From: Entrophospora sp. SA101
Taxonomy: Eukaryota > Glomeromycota > Glomeromycetes > Entrophosporales > Entrophosporaceae
Assembly: GCA_958430865.1 (NCBI GenBank)
Contig: CAUDNR010004622.1
Coordinates: forward strand, 25,597 to 63,254
DNA length: 37,658 nt
Reading direction: 5' to 3'
A model generated the notes under the pieces. The model worked only from the letters and a program-made list of their open reading frames with translations, had not been told where the DNA came from and did not search any database. The translations under genes were made by a program, and so were the position numbers. The first letter of the stretch is position 1; each line of letters begins with the position of its first letter. Positions 10,738 to 21,803 of the stretch are shown here, piece by piece.

Positions 10738-13700
10738 ATGGACACTGACCAAGAAGAAAGTATAAATGAAGTTTCTGAAAATCTTGTTAACGAAGAAGTT
10801 GATGCTGATTCACCAGATTCTTCTGAAGAAGAGGAGGAAACTGATGAAGAAACTTACAAAAAAGTATTGTAAACTTAAAAAAAGCCCTTTTTTTTTGCTT
10901 AATTGATTTTATAAATACATATATACATCTATAGGAATCAAAAGGATTTATTGTTGACGATGAAGAAACTGAAGATGAGGGGGTAGGAGAGGAAGTGGTG
11001 GAAGAACAAACAAATAAATTATTTTTCAAAAAAAGGAAACACAAAAAGAAAAAAAGAAAAAGAATTGTAGAATGTTGGTATTTTTTTTTCTCGTAGTTCT
11101 TTAAATATTATTGTTAATATTAATCATCTTTTTTTATTTAGCCGATGATTCTGACGATGAAATTCTAGAAGATGATCTAGACCTTTTAGCAGAAAATTCA
11201 GGCCAACATAAACGTCTTAAACGTGGACATAGCAGAGATAAGGATGTTTCTAAAATATTTGATGAAGATGAGGAGGAATTGGGTCTGGAAAATCATGATA
11301 ACGATTCAGATTTCATTGTTGATGATTATGAGGAAGCCGCCGGATTACCTATGGAGTATGAACATACTCCACAGCCTAAATTATATAAACAATCAGAAAG
11401 TTACAGATATATAGATAATGAGTATGTAGTAATACTTATTCTCATTTAAGTGATTCTTTAAATATTGTTGCATAAAATTAATTTTCTTATGTTTATTTAC
11501 AAATAACTATATATTAATTTATTGTTTAGTGCTAAATCAACATGGCATTACGTCTTTTCAGATTTAGATGGTCTATATATCGACGCGCTTGATTCACCTG
11601 TAAGTTATCCATTCTCTCATATTTTAATTTAACATCGTTACTAATGTGCGATTGTTCACTAATAGGAGCCTACAGAAGATATAGAGTTTGCATCCCAAGG
11701 TATCAAAGCAATTTTAGATCCAAATACTTTAAAGGCAATGATGATGACTGATGAAGACAATGAAATTCGTGAGAAAGATTTACCAGAAAGAATACAGGTA
11801 AATCTATCATTATACAGTTTACGAGTATAAATATAAATTTCCTAAAAAGTGAATATATATAATAATTATAATTAATTAATTTGTAGTTGAGAACAGAAAT
11901 TCCAACAGATTATAAACTTAGTGAGGCTGAAGTTAGAAAAGCTGCTAAATGGATATCAAATAAACTATTCAAATTCAGAGATCATAGAATAATAAATCAA
12001 AATGATTTACTAGAAGCTGTAAAAAATGTAGTAAGACATATTTCTCAAGAATTTTATGAGGTTCCATTCATTTTCACCTACAAAAGAGACGAATTTGTTC
12101 AATTTGTTGATTTCAATGGAAGACCTAATGAAATTTTGACAAGAGAAGATCTCTGGATTATTTATGATTTGGAATATACTTTTAGGAAATTTTTAGAACG
12201 TCGTAAATATGTAAAGGAATTTATGGACAAATATAGTATTAATGATGATTATATAAACGGGATGACTGTTGAAGCTACAAACGTTGATGAATTGAACGAT
12301 TTACTTGATTACTCTCATCTCAAATATGGATCTGAAATTGCTTCGAAATCCACTCCTCCTACTCAGAAACGTAGAACGAAAAATTCATTCTATCGGGAAT
12401 GTTGTAAACGTGGCGTTGGTAAATTAACTAAGGTAAATTTAAATAATCTTTTTTTTATAACAGAACATAGTTAAATAATCAATTTTTTATTGCTTTGCTA
12501 TTAAAAGAAATTTGGAATAGATATTGAAAAATATGGTGAAAGTCTATCTTCAGATCATAAAACTTATTGGCCCATTGATCCTGACAAATCAATTAAAGAA
12601 GAGGCTTTACAACTTAATAATTTTAATGAAAACAGAGCAAATCTATTTATTAAAGGTAGTATTTGGTCATTGTTTTTTAATGAAATTTATAGCAAATAAT
12701 TAATTATTACTTGGTATTTTTATTTAAAGATGCTGTAAGAATGCTCTCCCAAGAAATAGCAACTACTCCACCAGTCAGAAAATTTGTAAGAAGTTATTAT
12801 TTAAAACATGCAAATGTTGTAATTTGTCCAAATAAGATTTTAACAGAAGAGGATAAAAGTTGCTGGGTAATTCATTAAAAATTTTTTTCCTCGATTGATA
12901 AAAAAATAATATTAACCATCAAAAAAAAATTTTTTTTATGAAAAATAAGTCATTCCGATTTTTGAAAAAACCAATTCAAAAATTTGCTAACAGTGGACAA
13001 TTTGCTGAAATTTTAAAAGCAGAAGACGACGAAATGATAAAAGTTTCAATTGAATTAGATGATAAAGAAAAGTTTTTACGAAGACTAAAGGAATATATAG
13101 TTAGTGATAATGCCACCAATGACCCAACTATTAATGAATGGAATAAGTATAGAATGGAAGCTGTTGATCAAGCATATAGTGCTAATCTTGTTCCGTTCTT
13201 GAATTCGTGGCTAAGAACAATACTCAAGAATGATGCTGAACAATGGATTATGGAAAAATTGATGTTAAGTCTTGAAAATGTATGTAGTCTTTGTATTTTG
13301 TTCAATTATATCATGTTAAGCTATTAATAACAATAACAAATAGTGGTGATTAATAATCATTTCTTTCATCTTTTTTAATAGAAAATTAATTTTAAACCAT
13401 TTAGACCTGCTGGGTCATCTAGAAGAAATGATACATCTGCTGAATCATCATCTAATAAAAATGACTTGCCCTCTGTTTTAGCAATTTCATGGGGTGCTGG
13501 TGGTCATAAAGCTAATACAGAGTGCGTATTGGTTGGCAGTCAAGGAGAAGTTATGGATACTTACGATTTTGGTGATCTCAAGAGTGGTCAAGAGGATTTT
13601 TTTGGATTATTGAACCAATACAAACCAGAAGTTGTAGTAGTTAAATGCTATGATATTAAAACGAAATATTTATTGGAAACAGTCCAGACTTTTGTCAAAG

Positions 13701-15396
13701 AGTATAATGATGAAAAAAATGGTTATATTCCTGTGATGGTAGTTAATGATGAACTTGCTCATATTTATAAAAATTCAAAAGCTGCCATTAAAGAACACCA
13801 TGATCGCAATACAACAGAGGTTACTCGTTATTGTATTGCATTGGCTAGAACAATTCAAGATCCTCTTAATGCTTATGCATCTCTTGGTGAATTATTAGCA
13901 GATATTTCCCATCATCCATTACAAAAACTTGTGAGTATCTATCTGATGATGATGATAATGATGATGATAAGAATTTATTCATTTATTTAGATCCATTGCT
14001 AAAATATATATGCATGTATTTTTAAACAGTTACCTAAAGAAAAGGCACTTCAAGGCTTGGAACGTGCCTTGATCAACATAATAAGTCAAGTTGGTGTCAA
14101 TATAAATGATGCTATCAGAAACCCCTATAAGGCTGAAATGTTGAAATATGTATGTGGGCTTGGTCCTAGAAAAGTTGATGCTTTACTTAAAATACTTAGA
14201 TTTGATGATCATGAGGAGGTGACAACAAGGAAGGATTTAGAATCATACCTGGGAAAAAATATAGTTTATCATAATTGTATTCCGTTTATTAGAATCTATC
14301 CAAAACCAATTGAATATTTAGATAATACAAGAATTCTTCCACAACATTATATTCATGCCCGTAAAATGGTTACAGGTGCATTGGAGCTTGGTGATGATGA
14401 AATAGAAGACGATAACGAGATTGCGATAAAATTGGAAGATTATAAAAAATTGAAATTAGAATCATCTAAGCTTAATGATTTGAATATCGAGGATTATGTA
14501 ACGCGTATTAAAGATTTAGATAAATCAGCTACATTATTCTTGATTCATATGTACAAAAAAGAATTGCTTGATCCATTTGAAGATTATAGAAGATCATTTG
14601 AGCCATTGAAACCAGAAGAGGTTTTTGCAATGTTAACTGGAGAAACAGAAGAAACTTTGGCCTATGGAATGGTAATACCAGTCACAATCACCAACATTAA
14701 ACCAAAATTTGTGGAGGTTAAATTATTATCAGATTTGAGAGGTACAATTTTACCAAGTAAAAATGAAAAAAATTTTGAAATAGGTCAAATGGTGATGGCA
14801 AAAGTTTTGAAAGTTGATAAAGAAAAGTTTTCAGTGATTTTAACTACAAGACATATTGAACATGATGATGATGATGAAAAACTAGATAAAACACAATTGG
14901 ATGATTATTTTGATCACGAAGCAAAGAAAGAATATATTGAACCAAAACCAAGTAAAATATAAATTTATTCTTTTTTTAAAGTTATATTATTAATCATAAT
15001 ATTTATAATTTAATATTTATTTATTATTAGTAATAAGAGAAACACTTATCCCCAAAGTTGAGTTTATACGTACTCTTGATCATCCATATTTTGTCAAAGT
15101 TAAAGATTACAAAGAGGCAGAAAATCATCTTGCTGAGAAACCTAATGGAGAAATTATTATTAGGCCCTCATCAAAGGGATATAATCATCTTGCAATAACA
15201 TGGAAAGTTTGGGATGATATTTATCAACATATTGGTAAGTATATTTTATTGTTAACCAAAATGATGTCTCACAATATCACCATTTAACAAGAATCAGAAA
15301 ACTGTAGAAAGTTATTATAAAATAAGGATAAAATAAAAAGATAATAAATTTATAGTGGAGATTAAATTAGTCATTCATTGCTTTACTAGAGTTTAA
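10738..15396 (+). CDS. SPT6: transcription elongation factor SPT6, truncated in the first SH2 domain
   Basis: Exons: 10738-10863, 10935-11073, 11142-11421, 11530-11599, 11666-11797, 11887-12432, 12508-12655, 12730-12866, 12950-13279, 13382-13930, 14030-14951, 15031-15234, and a doubtful 15356-15396. SPT6 is a histone chaperone travelling with RNA polymerase II. Order seen: acidic N-terminus with basic patch (KKRKHKKKKRKR); helical core (YKLSEAEVRKAAKWISNKL); RuvC/YqgF-like domain from about 660 (LAISWGAGGHKANTE); HhH (VCGLGPRKVDALLKI, about 860); S1 domain (GMVIPVTITNIKPKFVEV, about 1030); start of SH2 (GEIIIRPSSKGYNHLAITWK). After YQHIG only VEI fits the family, then a stop at 15394. The rest of SH2-1, all of SH2-2 and the tail are missing: about 1207 residues against roughly 1365-1450 in yeasts. 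The 3' end is probably a rearrangement. Confidence 0.92.
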
Positions 15397-15483
15397 TTAA
15401 TTAATTAATATTGTTAGTAATGATTAATGGAAAGTAATTCCAATTGATTAATAACGAAATTTTTATTTACCTTTGTAAACATT

Positions 15484-17033
15484 CTAGAGAAAAGAGTTAA
15501 AATCAAGATCATTTAACGAACTATCATTACATGTATAAATTTTAAAGCTTTTAGATTTAGCAATCTCTTCATCTAATATTCTACTTGTATGATATGCATC
15601 TGGATGTGATTTGTGTGCTTGTTGTGAAGTACCACTACCACCACCACCATCGCCACTGCTGCTGCTATCATTATTAAAATCGATTTCATGTTTTTTGATT
15701 TTAGAAATTTGAATAATTATAAGCAAACTCAAACAGCTCTCTGCTAGTTGGTCTTTTAGATGGATCCACATCCCAACACCTCTACATCATTTGCACATAA
15801 TCATCAGGCATTTCAGGTAATATTGATGTTCGTAAACCTTCCTCACATATATCAAAAATCAAACAATGATTGTGAGCTCTATCATCAAATGGTGGATGAC
15901 CTGCAAATATTTCCCACATTAACATTCCAACACTATAAATATCTGTTTCCTTTGTGTTCTTTGCATTACTTGTGCCTCTAAGTAGTTCGGGTGCAACATA
16001 TGATATAATTCCATAGACTTTATTTGATAACATTTCATCAACTGGTCCACATAATCCCAAATCTGTAATATAACAACTACCACTATTACCTATTAATATA
16101 TTACCACTATGTAAATCACAATGAATTAAATCTTTTTTATGTATCTGGTGTAATCCATCACATAAATAATCAATGATAGTAACTCTGTCTTTTAATGTTA
16201 AATTTAAATGATTTTTTTGTAAATTATCCCTTAAATTTCCATTTGAATGATAAATTAAAATAAGTGCATAATTTCCATTATCTGGGAATCTAGTTATACC
16301 ATGGCAAGGAACAATCATTGATGATTTAATTTTACAATAATTTATTGCCTGAAATAAATATAAAATCAATTAATATTGTATAATAGAGCATTGTTTATTT
16401 TTGTTTTAAACGACAACTACCAACCTCATCAAAAAAACCTTTTCCTGGATTACTTGAATCATTTAAACTTTTTAATACTACTTTCTGCCTTTCTGAATAA
16501 CCAAACTCCTTTTTATTTTCATCATAATCATTTATTCTTCCTCTTGTCCATGTAGCTCTATAAATTGAACTAAATCCACCTTCTGCCAACTTTGTTACTT
16601 TTACAAATTGCTCAAAAGGTATCCATTCTAAAATATAATTTGGCAGAGATGATTTCATTTGACATTGTTGAATAAAATTGTCAATTATATTATTTCCAGA
16701 TGTCCAAGTAGTGAAAAGACTTTGTAATTTTAAATTGATACAACCTTCACAGAATTTATCAGAGTATCTTGTCAATTTGCAATTGTTGCACTCTTTTGGT
16801 TTTCCTAATTTATTTTTTGCATTTTGAGATTCAAATTTGTAAATAAACCATTCCTTACAATATTCTTTTTCATTTTTAGAAAGTTCCTTGTTTTTTTCAA
16901 CCAATGAAAAAAAATAATTTTTTCTGCTTTTCCATATCAAATTAACCAGTGCATTATTCCTCATTTCTTTATTAATTTTAAATACAAATTCCTTTTTTTC
17001 TGGTGATAACGATAATATTTTATTGTATGACAT
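15484..17033 (-). pseudogene. CxxC-type protein kinase with late nonsense codon and frameshift
   Basis: Exon 1 is 17033-16425 and exon 2 starts at 16348 (introns GTTGGT...TTTCAG). Reading to TAG 15782-15784 gives 391 residues. An N-terminal region carries two cysteine pairs (C82/C85, C95/C98: CNNC, CEGC), as in many kinases of this fungal lineage. The kinase domain shows a Gly-rich loop (LAEGGFSSIYRA, about 149-160), Lys188 (VVLKSL), the catalytic loop HCDLHSGN (Asp281), DLG at 299-301 instead of DFG, and APE at 322-324. TAG replaces a codon (usually Lys) just before RCWDVDPSKRPTSRELFEF, so the last kinase helix is lost. A frameshift near 15715 then moves the normal tail (SHPDAYHTSRIL, ending 15484) to another frame. 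Two lesions suggest a young pseudogene; sequence errors are possible. Confidence 0.8.
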
Positions 17034-17080
17034 TATAGATAAATGTTTTATAAAATATAAAATTTGGCTTTGTAATATAG

Positions 17081-17855
17081 TGCAAGTCACTTAGTCCCAC
17101 AACTTTCTGTGTCACGCCGCCAATTTTGAGAAAAAATTTCCAATCAAAAAAAAATGCAATAAAAATTTTACAGTCACATGATTTTTGAAAATTGTCAAGT
17201 GCTAAATAAATGTATTAAAATTTTTCTTTACATTTATTCCTATGTATAAATATGTAAATGATGATTAGAACAATAAACAACAATAATGATTATAGTGATG
17301 TTATTAAATATTAGTTATAATAAAAGAGAAACTTATATAACCTATTGAATGATTGATAAAACCTTTGTTAGTATATTTTGTTTATAGATCTTGCTTGTCC
17401 TTAAAGCTTACTTTGATTACTTCTATACAAACTATTAAATAAATGATAAAATGTTCATTAGAATATTTTGCAAATTGCATGTTTCTTTGATTAATGCAAT
17501 AGTCTATTTATTAGATTTAAAACAAATGAACTTAGCTGGAAAATTCATGTGACAAAAGATCTGCAATATAAGGGAAATTTTCAAATTTTTGTTTCAATTT
17601 ATCTATTTTTGATATTAACTTTTTTGTGTAACACGTCATTTTAGGGCTAAACATAGTAAATTCAGTAAACTTGTGCAATTTTGAAGCTCAAATTCTCCAC
17701 AACAACATGACATATCAATGAGATGAAGTCGTAATTTTGTAGAGGAAGGTCTTGGCTTCAAATGCACAATTTATTTTGGGGTGTTGCATTTCCATTTTTG
17801 GAGAATTTGAAAATCTACACGACCAATAAAAAGTTGTGGGACTAAGTGACTTGCA
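17081..17855. mobile_element. MITE-like element with perfect 26-bp terminal inverted repeats
   Basis: Bases 17081-17106 (starting TGCAAGTCACTTAGTCCCAC) are the exact reverse complement of 17830-17855. The 775-bp interior has no transposase frame. Sequence and size suit a non-autonomous Tc1/mariner-type element, but I see no clear TA target duplication at the edges, so the superfamily is a guess. It sits 47 bp upstream of the kinase ATG on the minus strand and may contain that gene's promoter. Confidence 0.85.
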
Positions 17856-19184
17856 TCGAATGGAGAAAATAGTTTTTTTGAGATTTTTGAGAATATAAAA
17901 GAAGAAAAGGTTGTCGTGTTACAGTGCCTTAGTAAATGTTGTAATTTCTGTGTATATTTTATATTTTGTGTAATATCTCTTTTTTTTTATATGTTTCCTA
18001 ATCTAACGACTTTACCCAATTTTGAAATGTTTTGTTGCACGGGAAATAATTCTTTGCAAAGAAGACTCAGTTTCAGTTACGGTAACGAAACATGAATATC
18101 CTAAACGTCCTGTTCCTCGACTGAATTTTTGGGGAAGGAAGAGATCAAAATCAAAGGGTAAAATGATGAGTCGTTTTTTTTTGCTACGCTGGTTTGAAAT
18201 GATTTTGAAATTTGTTAATAAAAAGAAAATATTATATACAGAAATATTTTCGTTTTCCAAAAATGATAAATGGTTTTGGTTATTTTACGTCGCCGTATCG
18301 TGCGAAACCCAATTGCTATTTGTTAGTCATGATTTATAAACAGAAAAGCTTATTTGTTTTGGTTCAAAACGTCAGGATTGAGCAAAACAGATACTTGACT
18401 GAAAGGAAATCGTGTTTCGCTTTGGGTGTTTTTTTGTGCGATGTCGACTGTTGTCTACCCATTAGGTCTTCGTCTTGCTCTGACATTTCGGACCGTTCAA
18501 AATGACCAAAAACTGATGGTCTTGTCTTGGAACCTTTACCTCGGATTGTCAAAGGCTCGTCATACAACGTGTTAATATTAATGATATTAGTATGAAAAAA
18601 TACAGATATCAATATGTTAAAAACATTGAACAATTTATTAAAATTTTTATTTTTTTGTGGATAATTGATAGGTTCTAACTAAAAATGGAAACCGCAATTT
18701 AGTATTAGCCGCAATTCAATTTTCATTTACCGCAGCCGCAACCCGCAAACTTAAATGGTTGGATGATACGAAATAAGAATATAAGCAAACTTTTACTTAA
18801 TATTTCTACTTTTTAAAAACATACGAGTCAGTGTACAGACAAGCTGTGCAAGTAATTGGATCTTTGGAATATCCCGGTCAGTTAAAGTTGAGAAAAAATT
18901 TAAAATCTTGATTATTTATCATAATTAAATTTATATCAAAAAGAAACTAGAAACTAAATTAAACGAACACATTTAATTTCTCAACTTTTTCCATAAAATT
19001 CATTCGTTTCCTTTTATGATAACATAATAATAATAATAACAATTATTGCGCGTTCTTATCGAAATTTAAATGTCGTTACACGAAAAATACATTTTTCCAA
19101 AAATAACACAAAGCACTCTTTCTTCAATAACTGATAACATTAATATTAACATTAATACATATATTCGTTTACGTGAACTGATAA
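17856..19184. other. intergenic region with repeat-like, unusually GC-rich block
   Basis: No gene is supported. Between about 18020 and 18570 composition rises above the surroundings and overlapping frames occur on both strands (18022-18339 +, 18212-18505 +, 18364-18633 -). The minus frame (GKGSKTRPSVFGHFERSEMS) and the plus frame (KHEYPKRPVPRLNFWGRKRS) look like fragments of an interspersed repeat rather than a gene. Around 18700-18750 there is a small cluster of GCCGCA/ACCGCA motifs. The rest is AT-rich. Confidence 0.4.
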
Positions 19185-19328
19185 TTGCTAAAGTCAATTG
19201 ATACACTTGCAAAATCATATATTTATATTTACAACAACTATTTATATATTTATATATTTATATATTTATCATACATATACATATATTCACACGTTTGTTA
19301 TATCTACACAACAATCGTATTTTCCATA

Positions 19329-19338
19329 ATGGCAACAC

Positions 19339-19379
<41 letters not shown>

Positions 19380-21048
19380 CATTATCAATTTGATAATGTT
19401 AAAAAAGTTTATGAAACCTCATACTTGATGTTTGAGCATATTCTTTCTAAATTTAAAAGTTATGGGCACAAGGACGAAATACCTGATACTTATTATCTTC
19501 GAATGGCTAGCATAGTGGAACTTTCGAGATCTTTATCTATATTGTTAACTACGACTAATAACTATGATGTAGAAATAGATATTGGGACCAAAAACAACTC
19601 AAAAATATTCAGATCTCACTCGGTAATACTGAAATTGAGGTCTACTTATTTCAATGCTGCCTTTTCAAATGGATGGTCAAAAAAAGATAATGATGTTTAC
19701 CAATTTAAAAAAGATAACATTTCACCAGAATTATTTGAAGTAATATTAAAGTAAATTTTTACTATTTTTTCAGTATCTTAATTAAATTTGTTGTTTTTAC
19801 TTGAAATCATACTAATCAATTTTTAATCCTCATAGTTATTTATATACTGGTCTTTTTGAGATTGATCATCTAAGCATACAAGAAATCCTTGATTTGTTAA
19901 TAGCGTGTGATGAATTGGCAATAACAGAATTACTTGAATACTTGCAAACTTATTTGGTAGAAAATCATTCACAATGGATTCAAGAAAATATACACCATAT
20001 ACATAATATATCTGATCAACATCAATTCACAATAATGAAAATCCATTGTGACGAAATATTATCACTAAATCCCGGTATAATCTTTCATCCAACAAATTTA
20101 AACCAATTGACAAGCAATTCATTAAAAGATATACTCGGTAGTAAAAATGGTTTTGTGATGGCGGAAGTGGAAGTTTGGACAAATGTTGTCAGATGGGGTA
20201 TATCACAGGTGGATGAACACTTGAATGAGATAAATGCTTACCATTGGGGCGAAGAAGATTTCATGAAATTAAGAGACGTGATATGTGATATTCTACCGCA
20301 TATTAGGTTCCGTTCAATAAGCACTAGTGATTTTTATCACTATGTTGCACCATTTGCAAGAGTGATCGGAGAAGAAGTATATCATCAATTGTTAAAGTAT
20401 CATTTGGTCGCTAGTTATCGTCCAGACCCAAATATAATATGTCCACTTGGTGATCGAACAGGACAGTACGGATCGGTTTATTTTAACCCAATATTTGCAA
20501 GCTTAATATCAAGCTGGGTTGACAACCATCCACAAATATTTTATAATAGAAAAACCACTTATGATTTCAAATTGCTATTTAAAGCTTCACGTGACGGGTT
20601 TAGGGTACAGGATTTTTATGCAAAGTGTAGCTTTGTGATGAAAACATTGTTATTGATAAAGATAAAAGGCTACGATAATCTAATCGGTGGGTTTAATCCA
20701 AATTATTGGGTTGATGGTAATGCCTTTAAAACGAGATTAGGTGCACATTTGGAAACACCGTATAGTTTTCTTTTCAATTTGAATAGGTCATCGCCACAAG
20801 TTTCTATACTTAGCCGAGTTGCTGGTCACAATAAAGCTACTTTTTATCATCCTGATTCAGGCCCAAATTTCAATGATTTGAAACTTTGTCCATCAGGATT
20901 TGATAACCTTCAACAAAAATCTGTGGACTGTCATTATTTTTTTACGGGTTTTTATTATCAAAATAACATAGGACTTACTAATTCTGTCTTTCAAATTGAA
21001 GATTATGAAATATTCATCTTATCAAGAAAAACTCCTGGGTTTTTTTAA
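19329..21048 (+). CDS. BTB-BACK-TLDc domain protein
   Basis: Two exons, 19329-19750 and 19836-21048, joined in phase (GTAAAT...CATAG) to give 544 residues. After MATH comes a run of 13 Asn encoded by AAT repeats. The BTB domain is at about 78-160 (DVEIDIGTKNNSKIFRSHS, VILKLRSTYFNAAFSNGW, YLYTGLFEIDHLS across the splice). The BACK region follows at about 200-310 (VMAEVEVWTNVVRWG). The TLDc domain fills the last 170 residues (SLISSWVDNH, FKLLFKASRDGF, IGGFNPNYWVDG, FQIEDYEIFILSR). BTB-BACK proteins are usually substrate adaptors of Cul3 ubiquitin ligases; TLDc domains are linked elsewhere to oxidative stress and V-ATPase regulation. The BTB-TLDc combination is heavily expanded in arbuscular mycorrhizal fungi. 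No lesions are seen. ATG 19329 is chosen; upstream codons are TA-repeat sequence. Confidence 0.92.
19341..19379 (+). repeat. AAT trinucleotide microsatellite within the BTB-TLDc gene
   Basis: Thirteen uninterrupted AAT units coding for poly-Asn near the protein N-terminus. Such runs vary in length between strains. Confidence 0.95.
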
Positions 21049-21590
21049 AATTACAATCACAATAATAATAATAGTTATAGTTATAGTTGATAATAGTAGT
21101 AGCATTGATTAGTGTAAATTGGTATTTTAAATAATAAAAATGGTAGTACTATTATTAAAATTATTTTTTATGATTTTTTACAATCAGGTTATTTTATATT
21201 TATAAATGAACTTTCTTTATCGTGGTTATACAAGTATATTATTATGTAAATTTGATATTTAAAGTTAATATATAATTTGTTAAGCCTTGCGTTTTTTTTC
21301 CTTTTGATGTTTTATAGTTATTATTAATAATATGTAAATAATAATATACAATTAATAAAAGATCTTACAAGTCACACCTTCCGGTTGCTAATAACCCTTT
21401 TTGAGTCCCCTTCTTGATAAAACAAGTTTAGGGCCTGACTTGGAAATCTTTTTTATAAGATCCAACGTTCGTAATGTTCTTTTTATCTGAGATGCTCGAG
21501 ATAGAATTCCACCATCTACTCTTGTTACGTACTCAATGAACAACAGTATTATTATGGCAAGCCAAACAATTCAAAAGTCATTTTGAATTA
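21049..21590. other. intergenic region, nothing supported
   Basis: About 540 AT-rich bases after the BTB-TLDc stop, with several AATAAA-like sites (for example near 21354) that could serve as polyadenylation signals. A slightly more GC-rich stretch at 21370-21480 has no recognisable fold or frame. Confidence 0.4.
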
Positions 21591-21744
21591 TGATGTGCAT
21601 CGTTTAATTTATGGTGTGCATCATTTTAATTTATGGTGCGCATCGTTTTTATTTATGATGTGCATCGTTTTTATTTAATGGTGTGCATCGTTTTTATTTA
21701 TGATGTGCATCGTTTTTATTTATGATGTGCATCGTTTTTATTTA
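21591..21744 (+). repeat. seven tandem 22-bp units (TGATGTGCATCG type)
   Basis: Unit starts are 21591, 21612, 21634, 21656, 21678, 21701 and 21723, with lengths 21, 22, 22, 22, 23, 22 and 22. The consensus is TGATGTGCATCGTTTTTATT followed by TA. The TGCATC core is kept in all units; variation is mainly GA/GG at positions 2-3 and one GTGCGC. The array ends 59 bp before the transposase ATG at 21804. A spaced array of a conserved core upstream of a transposase could be its binding sites or part of its promoter; this is inference. Confidence 0.95.
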
Positions 21745-21803
21745 TGATTGTGTATAAAATTTCAAGTTAAAATATTTTTTGATTTGTTTAAATTTAATTA
21801 AAA

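Noticed and set aside
18022..18633. Three overlapping ORFs as possible genes or effector proteins
   Set aside because: Frames overlap on both strands, lack signal peptides and domains, and resemble fragments of a dispersed repeat.
21370..21480. tRNA or other structured RNA
   Set aside because: Slightly higher GC only; no cloverleaf arms, A/B boxes or T-run terminator could be placed.
21591..21744. CRISPR array
   Set aside because: Units are contiguous without spacers, and the genome is eukaryotic.
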